Shown piece by piece: positions 18,814 to 27,993 of a stretch of 64,000 bases of DNA. Both the position numbers and the translations under genes were made by a program. The stretch is from Myxococcales bacterium (lineage in GTDB: Bacteria > Myxococcota > UBA727 > VGSZ01): assembly GCA_023248635.1 (NCBI GenBank), contig JAHFED010000023.1:1-64000 (forward strand). Reading direction: 5' to 3'. Each line of letters starts with the position of its first letter. Position 1 is the stretch's first letter. The notes beneath the pieces were generated by a model that worked only from the letters and a program-made list of their open reading frames with translations, ran no database searches and was not told the origin of the DNA.

Positions 18814-18836
18814 TTCAAGACGGCCAGCGTCTTGAA
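18814..18836. repeat. Dispersed-repeat hairpin
   Basis: TTCAAGACG (18814-18822) and CGTCTTGAA (18828-18836) form a perfect 9-bp stem with loop GCCAG. The right arm and loop correspond to the 19-bp unit duplicated at 120-157 and the copy at 9224-9239. Confidence 0.75.
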
Positions 18837-18928
18837 CATCAAGGCCTCAAAGAGTCAGCAACCATCGTCATGGCTGAGCCCCGATCTCGCTGAGCGGTCT
18901 CGTTCATCTCCCTCGGGGATGCTCTTCT

Positions 18929-18951
18929 GGGAGGTCTGGTGCAGACCTCCC
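18929..18951. terminator. Strong GC hairpin, possible terminator
   Basis: GGGAGGTCTG (18929-18938) pairs perfectly with CAGACCTCCC (18942-18951) around a GTG loop. It is followed by C/G-rich sequence rather than a T-run, so it may be a repeat or transcript-stabilising element instead of an intrinsic terminator. Confidence 0.5.
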
Positions 18952-19218
18952 CCCGCGCCGGCGGAGCCGGACGCGGGGCCCCCCACCAACTCCGCGTTCC
19001 GCGCGCGCGCTTCACGCACATCATCCCGCGTCTTTCCAATTCAGAACGCGGTCGAACATCAAGCGGGCGCGGGCTGAGCCCTCACAATTGGGGGTGGGCG
19101 GAGCAGCAGCGATTCTGGCGGCACCTGGACGGCGGGATGCATGGAGAAAGGGCGGAAGATCGGGGTACGGTCCGTCGTCGGAGGTGCACTTTGGTGGGTC
19201 GGTGCCGCGAGGTGCTCC

Positions 19219-20943
19219 ATGCCTGAGCTTCTGCTGCTGAGCGGCGGTGTGGCGGTGGTTCGGACGCCGCTGCACGGTCAGAGCGTGACGGTCGGGCGCA
19301 GCCCCGCCAACGACGTCTCTCTGCCCGACGACAGCTTGCCGCCCTTTCTCTGCTCCTTCGAGCCCTTGGGCCAGGGTCGCTACCGGGTCGTCGATCGCGC
19401 CGGCGCCGGCCTGACGATGAACGGAAAAAAAATCACCAACGACGCCGTTCCCGACGACGCCGTCTTCGACTTTGGCCGCCTGCAGGCTCGTTTTCACCTC
19501 GGGTCCGATGACGCCGTGGTTGCTGCTCCCGCGGGTCAACGCACGGGTCTGCTGCGCTCGCGCGGGGATGGCACCCTGCAGCGTTCGGACATCCGCCTGC
19601 GCCTGCCCCAGAGCATCGGCGGCAAGCGCATCGAAGTCCCTCAGCAAGGTCTGCGGGTGGGAGCGCTGGCGGACAACGACATCGTCGTCGACGACGGCTT
19701 TGTCAGCTCTTTTCACGCCCAGCTCTTTTTGCGCGGCGAGCGCCTTTTTGTGCGCGACCTCGATTCCACCAATGGGACCTTCATCGGCGGTGTCCGCGTC
19801 GTCGAGGCCGAGGTGCCCCTGGGCGCGGAGCTGCGTTTTGGCAAGGCCTGTGTCCAGGTCGAAAGTGACGAGCAGGAGGTCAAGGTCGACGTCAGCACCT
19901 CCACGCTGGGCCGCGGCCCCTGGCGCTGCGCCGAGCTGCACTCCGCCGACGCCGCCTTCGCCCGCACCTTTGCCTTGATCGAAAAAGTCGCGCCCCACGA
20001 CGCCAGCGTCTGCGTCTTCGGCGAAACGGGCACGGGCAAAGAGCTCGCCGCCCACGCGCTGCACACCTTGTCGGCTCGGCGCGGGGGCCCCTTCGTGCCC
20101 CTGAATTGCGCTGCCTTTCCCGAGGAGCTCATCGAGAGCGAGCTCTTTGGCCACGAAAAGGGCGCGTTCACCGGCGCGGATCGACAGCGCAAGGGCTGCT
20201 TCGAAGAAGCCGACAAAGGCACCCTCTTTCTGGATGAGATCGGCGAGCTCCCGCTCGAGATGCAGCCCAAGCTCCTGCGGGTGCTCGAGACCCGGGCGGT
20301 GCGACGGCTCGGCGGCCGTGGCGACGTCCCCGTCGACGTTCGCGTGGTCTGCGCCACCCACCGCGACCTCGTGAAGCACGTGCGCGAAGGACGCTTTCGC
20401 GAGGACCTGCTGCACCGCATCTATGTGATCCCGGTGAAGCTGCCGCCCTTGCGTGACCGACCTGCCGACGTCTTGCACCTGGCGGCGCATTTCGCGCTCA
20501 CGCTGCGGCCTGGCGCCGAATCCACAGGCGCTCCGGCCTCCGGCCCCAAAGCTGCGTCCTCCGGCTCGCGCGCCAAGGGTGCTGCGACGACGTCCCCGCT
20601 GACCAAGGCCGCCAACGACAAGCTCTTGTCCCATCCTTTTCCAGGCAATGTGCGCGAGCTGAGAAACGTCATCCAGCGCGCGTTGATCCTCGGTGATGGC
20701 AAGAGCATCGACGCCGACGACGTCGCCTTCATCCCGGTGACCCTCGAAGATCTCGCGGATGCGGGCTCGGTCTACAAGAAGGGCATGACCATGGACGACG
20801 TCGAGAAGCTTGCGATGGAGGGCGCCATCGCCGCCTTCGGGTCCCTCGGCGAGGCCGCGAAGTCCCTCGGTGTGGCCAAGACCACCTTCTGGCGAAAGGC
20901 CAAGCAATTCGGCTTCACCAAGGAAGACAAGCCAGAGCTATGA
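19219..20943 (+). CDS. FHA-domain sigma-54 transcription activator
   Basis: A 574-residue activator. The ATG at 19219 is preceded by GAGGTG; the open frame reaches 19141 but lacks support there. An N-terminal FHA-like beta domain (VGRSPANDVSL, residues about 25-35) is followed by a second, better FHA domain (VGALADND, SSFHAQL, STNGTFIGG; about 145-190). The AAA+ domain has Walker A GETGTGK at 268-274, GAFTGA at 315-320 and [12 protein letters not shown] helix-turn-helix lies at the C-terminus (SLGEAAKSLGVAKTTFWRKA). FHA domains bind phospho-Thr, so input is probably from a Ser/Thr kinase rather than a histidine kinase. It overlaps the next FHA gene by four bases. Confidence 0.92.
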   Translation: MPELLLLSGGVAVVRTPLHGQSVTVGRSPANDVSLPDDSLPPFLCSFEPLGQGRYRVVDRAGAGLTMNGKKITNDAVPDDAVFDFGRLQARFHLGSDDAVVAAPAGQRTGLLRSRGDGTLQRSDIRLRLPQSIGGKRIEVPQQGLRVGALADNDIVVDDGFVSSFHAQLFLRGERLFVRDLDSTNGTFIGGVRVVEAEVPLGAELRFGKACVQVESDEQEVKVDVSTSTLGRGPWRCAELHSADAAFARTFALIEKVAPHDASVCVFGETGTGKELAAHALHTLSARRGGPFVPLNCAAFPEELIESELFGHEKGAFTGADRQRKGCFEEADKGTLFLDEIGELPLEMQPKLLRVLETRAVRRLGGRGDVPVDVRVVCATHRDLVKHVREGRFREDLLHRIYVIPVKLPPLRDRPADVLHLAAHFALTLRPGAESTGAPASGPKAASSGSRAKGAATTSPLTKAANDKLLSHPFPGNVRELRNVIQRALILGDGKSIDADDVAFIPVTLEDLADAGSVYKKGMTMDDVEKLAMEGAIAAFGSLGEAAKSLGVAKTTFWRKAKQFGFTKEDKPEL

Positions 20944-21404
20944 GCACGCTGCCTTCGAGCCGGGTGTTCCAGCGCGCGGTGTTGGTGATCGTGAAGGGCA
21001 GAGACGTCGGCCGCTCCGTCGTCGTCAACATGGCCCACTGCGTGATGATTGGCCGCTCCCCCGACCTCGGCGGCGCCACCGGTATGATCACCCAGCACTC
21101 CCTCACGCGCCTCGACGAAGAAGACACGAAGACTGTGGCCCGCCACCTGAAGATCCGCGCGCCGCTGAAGGAAGGTGCCCGCGCCCTGCTCACCAGCTTC
21201 GATCGCTGTCCCGACGTCTGCCTCGTCGACGACGCCGTCTCCTCCCGGCACATGATGATCTTCGTCGACGAAGCCGGCGCCTCCCTGCTCGACGTGGCCT
21301 CGACCAATGGCACGTTCGTCAACGGCCGCCGGGTCACTGAAGCCGAGCTCGCGCTGGGCGATCTGATCCGCATCGGCGAAACCCGCATCGAGGTCCGCGG
21401 ATAG
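20940..21404 (+). CDS. FHA-domain protein
   Basis: A 154-residue single-domain phosphopeptide-binding protein: IGRSP near residue 37, DDAVSSRHMMI near 97-107, and STNGTFVNGRRV near 121-132, which together hold the conserved Gly-Arg, Ser-x-x-His and Asn-Gly residues of FHA domains. An insertion of about 30 residues lies between the first two motifs. It is translationally coupled (ATGA) to the FHA/sigma-54 activator, suggesting that both read the same kinase signal. Confidence 0.9.
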   Translation: MSTLPSSRVFQRAVLVIVKGRDVGRSVVVNMAHCVMIGRSPDLGGATGMITQHSLTRLDEEDTKTVARHLKIRAPLKEGARALLTSFDRCPDVCLVDDAVSSRHMMIFVDEAGASLLDVASTNGTFVNGRRVTEAELALGDLIRIGETRIEVRG

Positions 21405-21415
21405 GCACCTCGTGC

Positions 21416-22060
21416 TCAGCGCAGCAGCCAGAAAAAGACGAAGTTCACGACGCCGGCGACGACGGCAGCGCCTCCCCGGGCCAGGGCGGTGGATCCCAAG
21501 CGGCGCAGGGGCGTGGTGCTCAACATCTTGACCGCGCCGTCTTCGCAGAGGGCATGCACCGTGGCGCCGTCGTCGAGGGAGCTCTCTCGCGCGCGCACCA
21601 CGTACTCCTCGGCCCAGATCTGCCCCTTGTGGCCGAAGCGCTGCATCAGCAGGCCAGCGACGGTGTTGGGGAGAAAGGGCAGAGGCTTTTCGACGACGTC
21701 GAGGCCGAAGATGAACACCGGGTGCTGCTTCTGATCGATGGCGATGGTGCCGCCGTCGGGCATGAGCAGGGTGAAGGGCCGCACCTCGTTGAAGAAGAGG
21801 GCGCCGCCGCCGACGTTTTCATGCAGACGCCGGCGCAGCAGCACCAGGGTGAACATCACGCAGCGGTGCTGGGCCAAGGGAGAGGCCAGGACGCCGTCGG
21901 TGGCGCTGATCTTGGCGACGATGCTGGTCAGGCCGTGCTCTCCCGGCGATGTGCCGGCCCGTGCTCCCAACAGGCGCACCGCCGTTCGCAACTCCACCAG
22001 ACCGCCGACGACGCAGACGACGGCGACGGCGAACAGAGATCCGGAGATGAGCGCGAGCAT
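21416..22060 (-). CDS. Membrane protein with GIDE-like domain
   Basis: A 214-residue protein with an N-terminal membrane helix (about residues 3-23) and a C-terminal helix (about 190-212). The central segment has the order of the GIDE domain found in mitochondrial MULAN/GIDE E3 ligases and bacterial relatives: VAKISATDGVLASPLAQHRC, then a beta-rich region with PDGGTIAID. No RING finger is present. Bacterial function is unknown. It converges with the FHA gene and diverges from the response regulator. Confidence 0.7.
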   Translation of the reverse strand: MLALISGSLFAVAVVCVVGGLVELRTAVRLLGARAGTSPGEHGLTSIVAKISATDGVLASPLAQHRCVMFTLVLLRRRLHENVGGGALFFNEVRPFTLLMPDGGTIAIDQKQHPVFIFGLDVVEKPLPFLPNTVAGLLMQRFGHKGQIWAEEYVVRARESSLDDGATVHALCEDGAVKMLSTTPLRRLGSTALARGGAAVVAGVVNFVFFWLLR

Positions 22061-22182
22061 GTCGAGAGCCTATCCTTCGGCGGGGCCTTCACGAGATCTT
22101 CACCCCCCACAGACGGAGCGCGCGGCTAGCCTGTTCGAGACAAGGCCCGAAGGGAACGCCATGCGCGCATCCGCACAAACGA

Positions 22183-22887
22183 ATGACGACTGAAGGCCCA
22201 CCGCGCCTGCTCGTGGTCGAGGACGACCGCCGACTCGGCGCCGTCCTCGAGCGCGCTCTGAGCGAGGAGGGCTTCGTCGTCGAAGTCGTCGTCGACGGCG
22301 CCGTCGGATTGCAGCGGCTGCTCGAGGCCCGCTTCGATGTGTGCATCGTCGACGGCATGTTGCCCGGCCTCGACGGTCTCGATGTGGTGCGCGGGGCCCA
22401 TGCCGCCGACGTCGCCGTCCCGGTGCTGCTGCTCACCGCGCGGGACTCCGTCGCCGATCGCGTGCAGGGACTCGACGCCGGCGCCGACGACTACCTCGGG
22501 AAACCCTTCGCCTTCTCCGAGCTGGTGGCGCGATTGCGAGCTTTGCTGCGGCGCACGCGCCCGGCCACCGCCGCTCGGCCAGGATTGTTGCAATGGAGCG
22601 ACATCGAGCTCGACGTCGATCGCCATGAGGTGCGCCGCGGCGGAGGAGCGGTGGCGTTGTCATCCAAGCAGTTCGCGATGCTCGAGTTGCTGATGCGCCT
22701 GCGCGGCGACGTCGCCAGCCGGGGCACACTGCTTGAGCAGGTTTTTGGCTACCGTTTCGATCCGGGAACCAACATCGTCGACGTCCACATCTCACACCTG
22801 CGCCAACGTCTCGACCGGGCCGGTGAGCGCTCGACCATCGAAACGGTGCGTGGCGTCGGCTACCGCATGGCCAGCGATGCCCCCTAG
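22183..22887 (+). CDS. OmpR-family response regulator
   Basis: A 234-residue DNA-binding response regulator. In the receiver, the acidic pair is D14/D15 (EDD), the phospho-acceptor D57 in VDGMLPG, the conserved Thr is in LLTAR, and the Lys in LGKPF. A winged helix covers about 132-230 (SSKQFAMLELLMRLRGDVAS, then VDVHISHLRQRLD and TVRGVGYRM). Its stop lies inside the start of the histidine kinase gene, so the two form one unit. It may regulate the barrel/efflux genes downstream, an inference from position only. Confidence 0.95.
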   Translation: MTTEGPPRLLVVEDDRRLGAVLERALSEEGFVVEVVVDGAVGLQRLLEARFDVCIVDGMLPGLDGLDVVRGAHAADVAVPVLLLTARDSVADRVQGLDAGADDYLGKPFAFSELVARLRALLRRTRPATAARPGLLQWSDIELDVDRHEVRRGGGAVALSSKQFAMLELLMRLRGDVASRGTLLEQVFGYRFDPGTNIVDVHISHLRQRLDRAGERSTIETVRGVGYRMASDAP

Positions 22888-24001
22888 ATCGTCGCTCTCG
22901 CCGCGCTCGCTGCGTGGACGTCTGGCGCTGTGGTTCGGCGTCGTCGTCGCCGTCGTTCTCGTCGGCTACAGCGTCGTCGTCTACGCCTTCGCCGTCGTCG
23001 AGCCCGACCACGGCGAGCCCGGCGAAGCAGCCGAAGCCGAAGAAGCCGGTGAGCGGTTGGTCTTTGCTTTGCTCGCTGCGCTGCCCCTGGCTCTCGTCGT
23101 CGGCGTCGGCGGTGCGCTGCTGATCACGCGCCATGGGCTCGCGCCGCTGGATGAGATCGTCGACGTCGCCGACCGCCTTGGCGTCAAGCGTCTCGACTTG
23201 CGGGTGCCGTTTTCGGCCGACGCCCCCGCCGAGGTCGCCCAGCTCGGCTTGGCCATGAACACCATGCTCGATCGCCTGGAGAGCTCGGTGTCGGGGCTCC
23301 ACCGCTTCACAGCCGACGCCGCTCACGAGCTCCGCACGCCGCTGTCGCGGGTGATCGGCGGCCTCGAGACCTCGCTGCGCCACCCGCGCGATGTGCAGGA
23401 GCTGCGCGCAGCCATCGGCGAAGCCCTCGAAGACACCCAGCACCTCGCGCGCCTGGTCGAGGCCCTGCTCACGCTCTCGCGCGCCGATGCGGGCGGGCTT
23501 TCGATCACCACCGGCGTCGTCGATGTCGGGGCCGTCGTGCAGGAGGTGGTCGAATCGTGGCGCGGCCCCGCAATGGCCCGTGGACTGGTGCTCGACGTCG
23601 ACGTCGACACGGGCCTCTGCGTCGCCGGTGACGCGCTGTGGCTCGCGCGTGTGATCACAAACCTCATCGAGAACGCCTGCAAATTCACGCCATCGGGCGG
23701 CCATGTGCGGGTGGCAGCCCACGCCGGCGCCGACGACGTCGTGGTCAGCGTCGACGACGACGGACCTGGTATTGCGGTTGAGGAACGCGAGCGGGTCTTT
23801 GAGCGTTTCTTTCGCTCGACCGCGGTGCGCGGCAGCACCGAAGGCTTCGGTCTGGGTCTGCCGCTGGCACGTGACATCGCTCGCGCTTTGGGTGGCGATC
23901 TCGTCGTCGAAGGCAGGGCAGGCAAGGGCGCGCGCCTGGTGCTCCGTCTCCACCTGATTGGCGCTCGGCCCGGCGGTCCCAGCTCTCGAGCTGCTGGATG
24001 A
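22877..24001 (+). CDS. Sensor histidine kinase
   Basis: A 374-residue membrane kinase. The ATG at 22877 overlaps the response-regulator stop by 11 bases; the open frame further upstream is a shadow of that gene. Two membrane helices (about 16-40 and 62-84) enclose a short, acidic periplasmic loop of about 20 residues. HAMP spans about 84-138. HisKA has the phospho-acceptor H150 in AAHELRTPLS. The ATPase domain has NLIENACKF (N box), DDGPGIA (G1), ERFFRS (F box) and GFGLGLPLA (G2). The tiny periplasmic loop suggests sensing within the membrane or through a partner. Confidence 0.95.
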   Translation: MPPRSSLSPRSLRGRLALWFGVVVAVVLVGYSVVVYAFAVVEPDHGEPGEAAEAEEAGERLVFALLAALPLALVVGVGGALLITRHGLAPLDEIVDVADRLGVKRLDLRVPFSADAPAEVAQLGLAMNTMLDRLESSVSGLHRFTADAAHELRTPLSRVIGGLETSLRHPRDVQELRAAIGEALEDTQHLARLVEALLTLSRADAGGLSITTGVVDVGAVVQEVVESWRGPAMARGLVLDVDVDTGLCVAGDALWLARVITNLIENACKFTPSGGHVRVAAHAGADDVVVSVDDDGPGIAVEERERVFERFFRSTAVRGSTEGFGLGLPLARDIARALGGDLVVEGRAGKGARLVLRLHLIGARPGGPSSRAAG

Positions 24002-24035
24002 GCCCATGCAAGCTTAATCAATTCAGATCACAGAT

Positions 24036-24064
24036 TTGAAATCCTTTCGCATCATTACGATAAA
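24036..24064 (+). promoter_or_regulatory. Candidate sigma-70-type promoter
   Basis: TTGAAA (24036-24041) and GATAAA (24059-24064) are 17 bases apart within the most A/T-rich stretch of the window. They match five and four of six consensus positions. It would drive the barrel/efflux gene set starting at 24266, leaving a roughly 190-base leader. Confidence 0.35.
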
Positions 24065-24265
24065 CGCTTCGACGCGTACGACCTCGATCAATCGATCACT
24101 AATTCAGCAACCACTGCGGCACAGATGCTTTGAGCTGAACCGCTGCCGCCGTCGGCGCCGTCGAAAACGATTCATGAAAGCTTCATCTTCGTCGGCGGGA
24201 CCAACGCCTACGGTTGTCGCTCTTCGAAGCTTTGCTGGTCCAAGACGGCAGACAGGACCTTTCAC

Positions 24266-25381
24266 ATGTTGTCGCTGCATTCGCTCGCGCTGGCTCTCTT
24301 CGTGTCTGGCGCCGACGGCGTCGACGCACCGCCGGCAGCAGCACCCGCACCAGTCGCCGAAGCGGCGCCTCTCGACACGCCCGTCGACGACAAAGCACCC
24401 GCCGCACCTGCCACCCCCGCGCCCCCAGAACCGACGGCACCGCCTTGCGCGCCTTGTGCCGAAGCGGCGCCTGCCAAGGTTGTCCCCCCCGTACCGACGC
24501 CGGCCGCCGAGCCGCCCATCGAAGAGGACGAGGTGTCCAAAGACCAGTCCGTCGACGCCTACAGCGATTTGGAGGACGCGCAGGCGGGAGTGCCTGGAGC
24601 TCTCGAAGCACGCTTGCGCCTGACCTGGGGCTACGTCCCCGCCGAAGGCAACACGCCGTCGGAGGAGTTCGAGCTCTCGTACACACCCCTCGCCCTGCCC
24701 AGCACGGAGTTTTTGGCGGCGCAGTACTTCGAGCACGACGACGTCGACAACACGAGCGGCTTTCTCCTCGGCTGGAACCAGCGGTGGATCAAAGATGGCG
24801 GACGGGACAGCTGGGTGCCGAGCGTCGGGACGCTGACCGAGTACTTCGTCCGCACGCCCTACATCTCGACCCTGGTGGACTTCGCACCAGGCGCGACCTC
24901 GGGCGACCACATCGCCGAGACCTTGACCATCGCCAAGTACCTGGGCCCCGGGACGCTCTATCTGAACGGCGTCGTCGAGCGCCGGGTCTTCAACAGCCAG
25001 ATCTGTGTCGACGAAAACGACGTTGCCTTTCAGCCCGCTGACCCGCGCGCAGATCAGAGCCCGAATCCGCCCCAGCTCGACGGCTGTGACTATTGGGCGG
25101 ATTGGACGTTTGCCGCGCGCGTAGGATATAAATTGACCGTCATCGACGACGTGCTCGACGTGCTTGCCGGTTATTGGATCGAGACCAACGAGTTCACGAC
25201 GCAGACGAAGTCGCTGACCTATCCCGAGCCCGAAGACCACGCGCCCTACAACATCGCCGAGCTCGCCGTGATCTGGCACGCGACCGACCAGCTGACCATC
25301 AGCCCCGGCATCCAGATCGGGCTCGACGGGCGCGAAGAGACACCGGCCTATGAGGCGGGGGTGTTCCTGCTTTACGAGTAG
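24266..25381 (+). CDS. Putative outer-membrane beta-barrel protein
   Basis: A 371-residue protein with a hydrophobic leader (LSLHSLALALFVSGADG), an Ala/Pro-rich linker to about residue 95, then a domain of alternating hydrophobic and polar residues with many Tyr/Trp (LGWNQRWIKDG, AARVGYKL, DVLAGYWIE), ending in an aromatic-rich strand. This looks like an outer-membrane barrel of the transporter/MetA-type kind, but the family is uncertain. AGGACC lies about nine bases upstream of the ATG. It precedes the TolC-like gene by 90 bases and may belong to the same efflux locus. Confidence 0.65.
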   Translation: MLSLHSLALALFVSGADGVDAPPAAAPAPVAEAAPLDTPVDDKAPAAPATPAPPEPTAPPCAPCAEAAPAKVVPPVPTPAAEPPIEEDEVSKDQSVDAYSDLEDAQAGVPGALEARLRLTWGYVPAEGNTPSEEFELSYTPLALPSTEFLAAQYFEHDDVDNTSGFLLGWNQRWIKDGGRDSWVPSVGTLTEYFVRTPYISTLVDFAPGATSGDHIAETLTIAKYLGPGTLYLNGVVERRVFNSQICVDENDVAFQPADPRADQSPNPPQLDGCDYWADWTFAARVGYKLTVIDDVLDVLAGYWIETNEFTTQTKSLTYPEPEDHAPYNIAELAVIWHATDQLTISPGIQIGLDGREETPAYEAGVFLLYE

Positions 25382-25429
25382 GCGATCCAGGATCTCGGTC
25401 CAACATCGACGACCTCCGCCAGCGCCATT

Positions 25430-25450
25430 GGCCGCCCGGCCTGAGGGCAG
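25430..25450. repeat. Dispersed palindromic repeat, copy 1
   Basis: GGCCGCCCGGCCTGAGGGCA plus G is identical to the copy at 57190-57210. It contains GCCC/GGGC arms. This copy lies between the barrel gene and the TolC-like gene. Reverse-complement relatives are inside coding sequence at 26751-26779 and 51471-51526. Confidence 0.85.
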
Positions 25451-25471
25451 GAAATCCAAGAGGGGAGTAGG

Positions 25472-26827
25472 ATGCTTCGTCTGCTGCTGCTGAGCGTCTG
25501 TTGCGTCGCCTGTGCGTCCACAGCACCAGTGACATTGGCGACGACGACGACGACAACGACGAGCGCCCCAGCGCCGACGTTGACTGCGCCCCTTGCTCCC
25601 ATCAGCGTCGACGAAGCAGCGCGCTTCGCCCTCGCCCACAACCCCCAGCTGCGGGCCGTGCGGGCCGCTCTGGGTGTGCGCGACGCCGAGGTCTTTGCCG
25701 CTGGAGTGTGGCCCGACCCCGACATCGACCTGGGACTGGTCGTGCCGATCGCGGCCGCGGGAGAGGGCCTCGGCGTCGACGGCGGCATCCACTGGGACTT
25801 CTCGACCCTCTGGACCCAGGAACGCGAAGTCGCCGCTGCCCAGCTGACAGCCGACGCCGCCCGCAGCGAAGTCGACTGGCAAGCAGGCGCGGTCTTCGCC
25901 GACATCCGCGTGCAGGCCTCGCGCATGGCCAACCGAAAGCAAGCCGCCGCCATCGCCGCCGCAGCCGTCGACAGCGCCGCTCACCTCGTCGACGCCGCCG
26001 CCGACGCCACGACCGCCGGTGAGGCCACGCTCGATGCGCTCACCTTGCGCCAAGTGGCCCTGCAAGACGCCCGCGCTCGCATTGCCGAGATCGACCGCGA
26101 CCGCAGCGAAGCCCAGCGCCGGCTGTGTGCGGGCCTCGGCCTCGATCCCCGCTGCGGCGTCGACGTGCAAGAGCCCGGACCACCACCAGGGCCGTCGACG
26201 TCGTTGGAGCTGTCTGCGCTTTTGACCCGTGCCTCACAGCAGCGCCTCGATCTGCGCGCGCTGCGAGCGGCCTTTGGTGCAAACGAGGCCGCGATCCAGG
26301 GAGCCGTGCTCGCGCAGTTCCCACGCATCGGCCTCGCACTACAGGCCGGGCACGACACCGGCGGCTTCTCCTTCGGCGGCGCCACCGTCGACGTCAGCCT
26401 GCCGATCTTTGACGGCGGCCGCGGGGCCCGCGCGCTGACCCTCGCGACGCGCGACCAGTTGCAGGCTGAGTACGACGCCCGCCTCTTCGATGTGCAGCAC
26501 GTGCTCGCCGATGCCCTGGCGCTCATCGACAGTGCACGCCAGGAACGCACGCTGCTGCAGGCCCTCGTGCCCATCCTCGAGCACAACGAAGCAGCGCTGG
26601 CGACGGCGCTGGCGGCGGGTGATGCGACCAGCGTGGCCTGGGCGGAGGTGCACGCGCAGCTGCTCGACACCCACCTTCGCGTGCTCGACGTCGACCAGGG
26701 CGAACGTGAGGCCTTCATCGCCATCGACGCCGCCACCGGATGGGGTGCGGCCAGTTCTTTGCCCTCAGGCCCGACGGCCCAGGGCGCGCCCAGTCCGAGG
26801 GCAGCCGATTCCGAAGGGGCGCCATGA
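25472..26827 (+). CDS. TolC-family outer-membrane efflux lipoprotein
   Basis: A 451-residue protein with a signal ending in a likely lipobox (CVAC, C15) and a Thr-rich linker. Two repeated helical outer-membrane-efflux domains follow: VDEAARFALAHNPQLRAVRA near residue 50, and the second half with LPIFDGGRGARALTLA near 310. It would form the trimeric exit duct of the RND pump. The C-terminal roughly 20 residues (SSLPSGPTAQG) come from the palindromic repeat at 26751-26779. GGAG lies before the ATG. It overlaps the adaptor gene by four bases. Confidence 0.9.
   Translation: MLRLLLLSVCCVACASTAPVTLATTTTTTTSAPAPTLTAPLAPISVDEAARFALAHNPQLRAVRAALGVRDAEVFAAGVWPDPDIDLGLVVPIAAAGEGLGVDGGIHWDFSTLWTQEREVAAAQLTADAARSEVDWQAGAVFADIRVQASRMANRKQAAAIAAAAVDSAAHLVDAAADATTAGEATLDALTLRQVALQDARARIAEIDRDRSEAQRRLCAGLGLDPRCGVDVQEPGPPPGPSTSLELSALLTRASQQRLDLRALRAAFGANEAAIQGAVLAQFPRIGLALQAGHDTGGFSFGGATVDVSLPIFDGGRGARALTLATRDQLQAEYDARLFDVQHVLADALALIDSARQERTLLQALVPILEHNEAALATALAAGDATSVAWAEVHAQLLDTHLRVLDVDQGEREAFIAIDAATGWGAASSLPSGPTAQGAPSPRAADSEGAP
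26751..26779. repeat. Dispersed palindromic repeat inside TolC gene
   Basis: CCAGTTCTTTGCCC followed by TCAGGCCCGACGGCC. The first 14 bases are identical to 51471-51484. The rest is a diverged reverse complement of the 20-mer at 25430. It encodes part of the low-complexity C-terminus. Confidence 0.75.
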
Positions 26828-27993
26828 TCCGTTCCATCTTGCCCATCGTCGTCGCCCTCATCGCTGGCGCCTGCACCTCGAAGGCCGTCGAAGAAGAGGG
26901 CGCCGCAGCAACCAGCACCCTGGTCGAGACCGCGTCGGTGCTCGTGGAAGATCGCGAGGACGTCGTCGTCGCCTGGGGAACCGTCGCGCCATCGGCGGAT
27001 GCCTCGCGCGCGGTCACTGCTGGCTTCGACGGCACGGTGGTGCGGGTGTTCGTGCGGCCCGGTGTCGTCGTCAAAGCTGGGGCGCCGCTGGTCGAGATCA
27101 GGCCGAGCGCCCAGGGACACCTCGAGGCCGAAAAAGCGCGCATCGATGTGCAGTTTGCCGACGCCGAGGTCGCACGGCGGCGCGCCTTGCTCGAGACCAA
27201 GCTGACAACCAACGCCGACGTCGCCGCTGCCGTTGCCGATCTGCAAAAGGCCCAAGCCGAGCTCGAGGCCTTTCGCGGCAGTGCCACCGGTGGGCTCAGC
27301 ACCATCACGGCGCCGAGCAGCGCTTTGGTCAGCGCCGTCGTCGTCAACGCCGGAGACGCCGTCGTCGTTGGCGGACCGGTGGCGGTGTTGTTTTCGGGCG
27401 CGGCGCTGCGCGTGCAGTTGGGGGTCGAGCCCGCGCTCGTGGGGCGCCTCGCCGAAGGACAGCGGGTGCGCGTGATGTCGCTCGCCCATCAAGCGGGCGG
27501 GGATGACGTCGTCGCCACCGGGGTGCTGCTGCAGGTGGGGCGCCAGGTCGATGCCGAAACCCATCTCGCCAGTGCACTGGTGGCCCTCGATGCGCCCACG
27601 GCTGGAGCAACGCTCTTGCCCGGCGCCGTCGTCCGCGCCGCAGTCATCGTGCGCACGCTCTCGGCCGCGTTGGTGGTCCCCCGACGCGCCCTCACCCAAC
27701 GTGAAGGCCACAGCGTCGTCTTCGTCGTTGCTGGTGCTGGCGAAGCGCTCGACGATGCTGGGCCCACCCGCACCGCCCACCAACGCGCCGTCACATTGTT
27801 GCTCGAAGGCGACGAACGCAGCGCCGTCAGCGGCGACATCAAAAGGGGTGACGTCGTCGTCACGGCGGGCAGCGCCGAAGTAGAAGATGGAGCGGTGGTC
27901 CGCACCATCGACCTCGTCGACGACCCCGGCGCTGGCAACCACGACGCTGACGACGACGCTGCGCCTGGGTCGGCCACAGGCGCGCCGCCATGA
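26824..27993 (+). CDS. RND periplasmic adaptor (HlyD/MFP) lipoprotein
   Basis: A 389-residue membrane-fusion protein. The ATG at 26824 overlaps the TolC stop (ATGA). The signal ends in the lipobox AGAC (C17). The barrel-sandwich/lipoyl halves are visible as GFDGTVVRVFVRPGVVVKAG near residue 75 and STITAPSSALVSAVVVNAGD near 160, separated by a short alpha-hairpin. It should link the RND pump to the TolC-like duct. The hairpin is short, and the C-terminal acidic His/Asp tail (NHDADDDA) could be a metal-binding or linker sequence. It also overlaps the RND gene by four bases. Confidence 0.92.
   Translation: MIRSILPIVVALIAGACTSKAVEEEGAAATSTLVETASVLVEDREDVVVAWGTVAPSADASRAVTAGFDGTVVRVFVRPGVVVKAGAPLVEIRPSAQGHLEAEKARIDVQFADAEVARRRALLETKLTTNADVAAAVADLQKAQAELEAFRGSATGGLSTITAPSSALVSAVVVNAGDAVVVGGPVAVLFSGAALRVQLGVEPALVGRLAEGQRVRVMSLAHQAGGDDVVATGVLLQVGRQVDAETHLASALVALDAPTAGATLLPGAVVRAAVIVRTLSAALVVPRRALTQREGHSVVFVVAGAGEALDDAGPTRTAHQRAVTLLLEGDERSAVSGDIKRGDVVVTAGSAEVEDGAVVRTIDLVDDPGAGNHDADDDAAPGSATGAPP

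Larger units (their letters stand above)
18558..19218. other. Repeat-rich intergenic region
   Basis: About 660 bases without a convincing gene. It holds several degenerate copies of the CTTCAAGACG / CGTCTTGAA repeat (around 18725-18850), a perfect small hairpin at 18814-18836 and a stronger GC hairpin at 18929-18951. Open frames here are low in family-like features. The promoter for the FHA/sigma-54 regulator gene must be near 19100-19200. Confidence 0.55.

Noticed and set aside
19021-20907. 628-residue minus-strand frame opposite the FHA/sigma-54 gene
   Set aside because: It has no motifs; it is a shadow of a gene with full AAA+ signatures.
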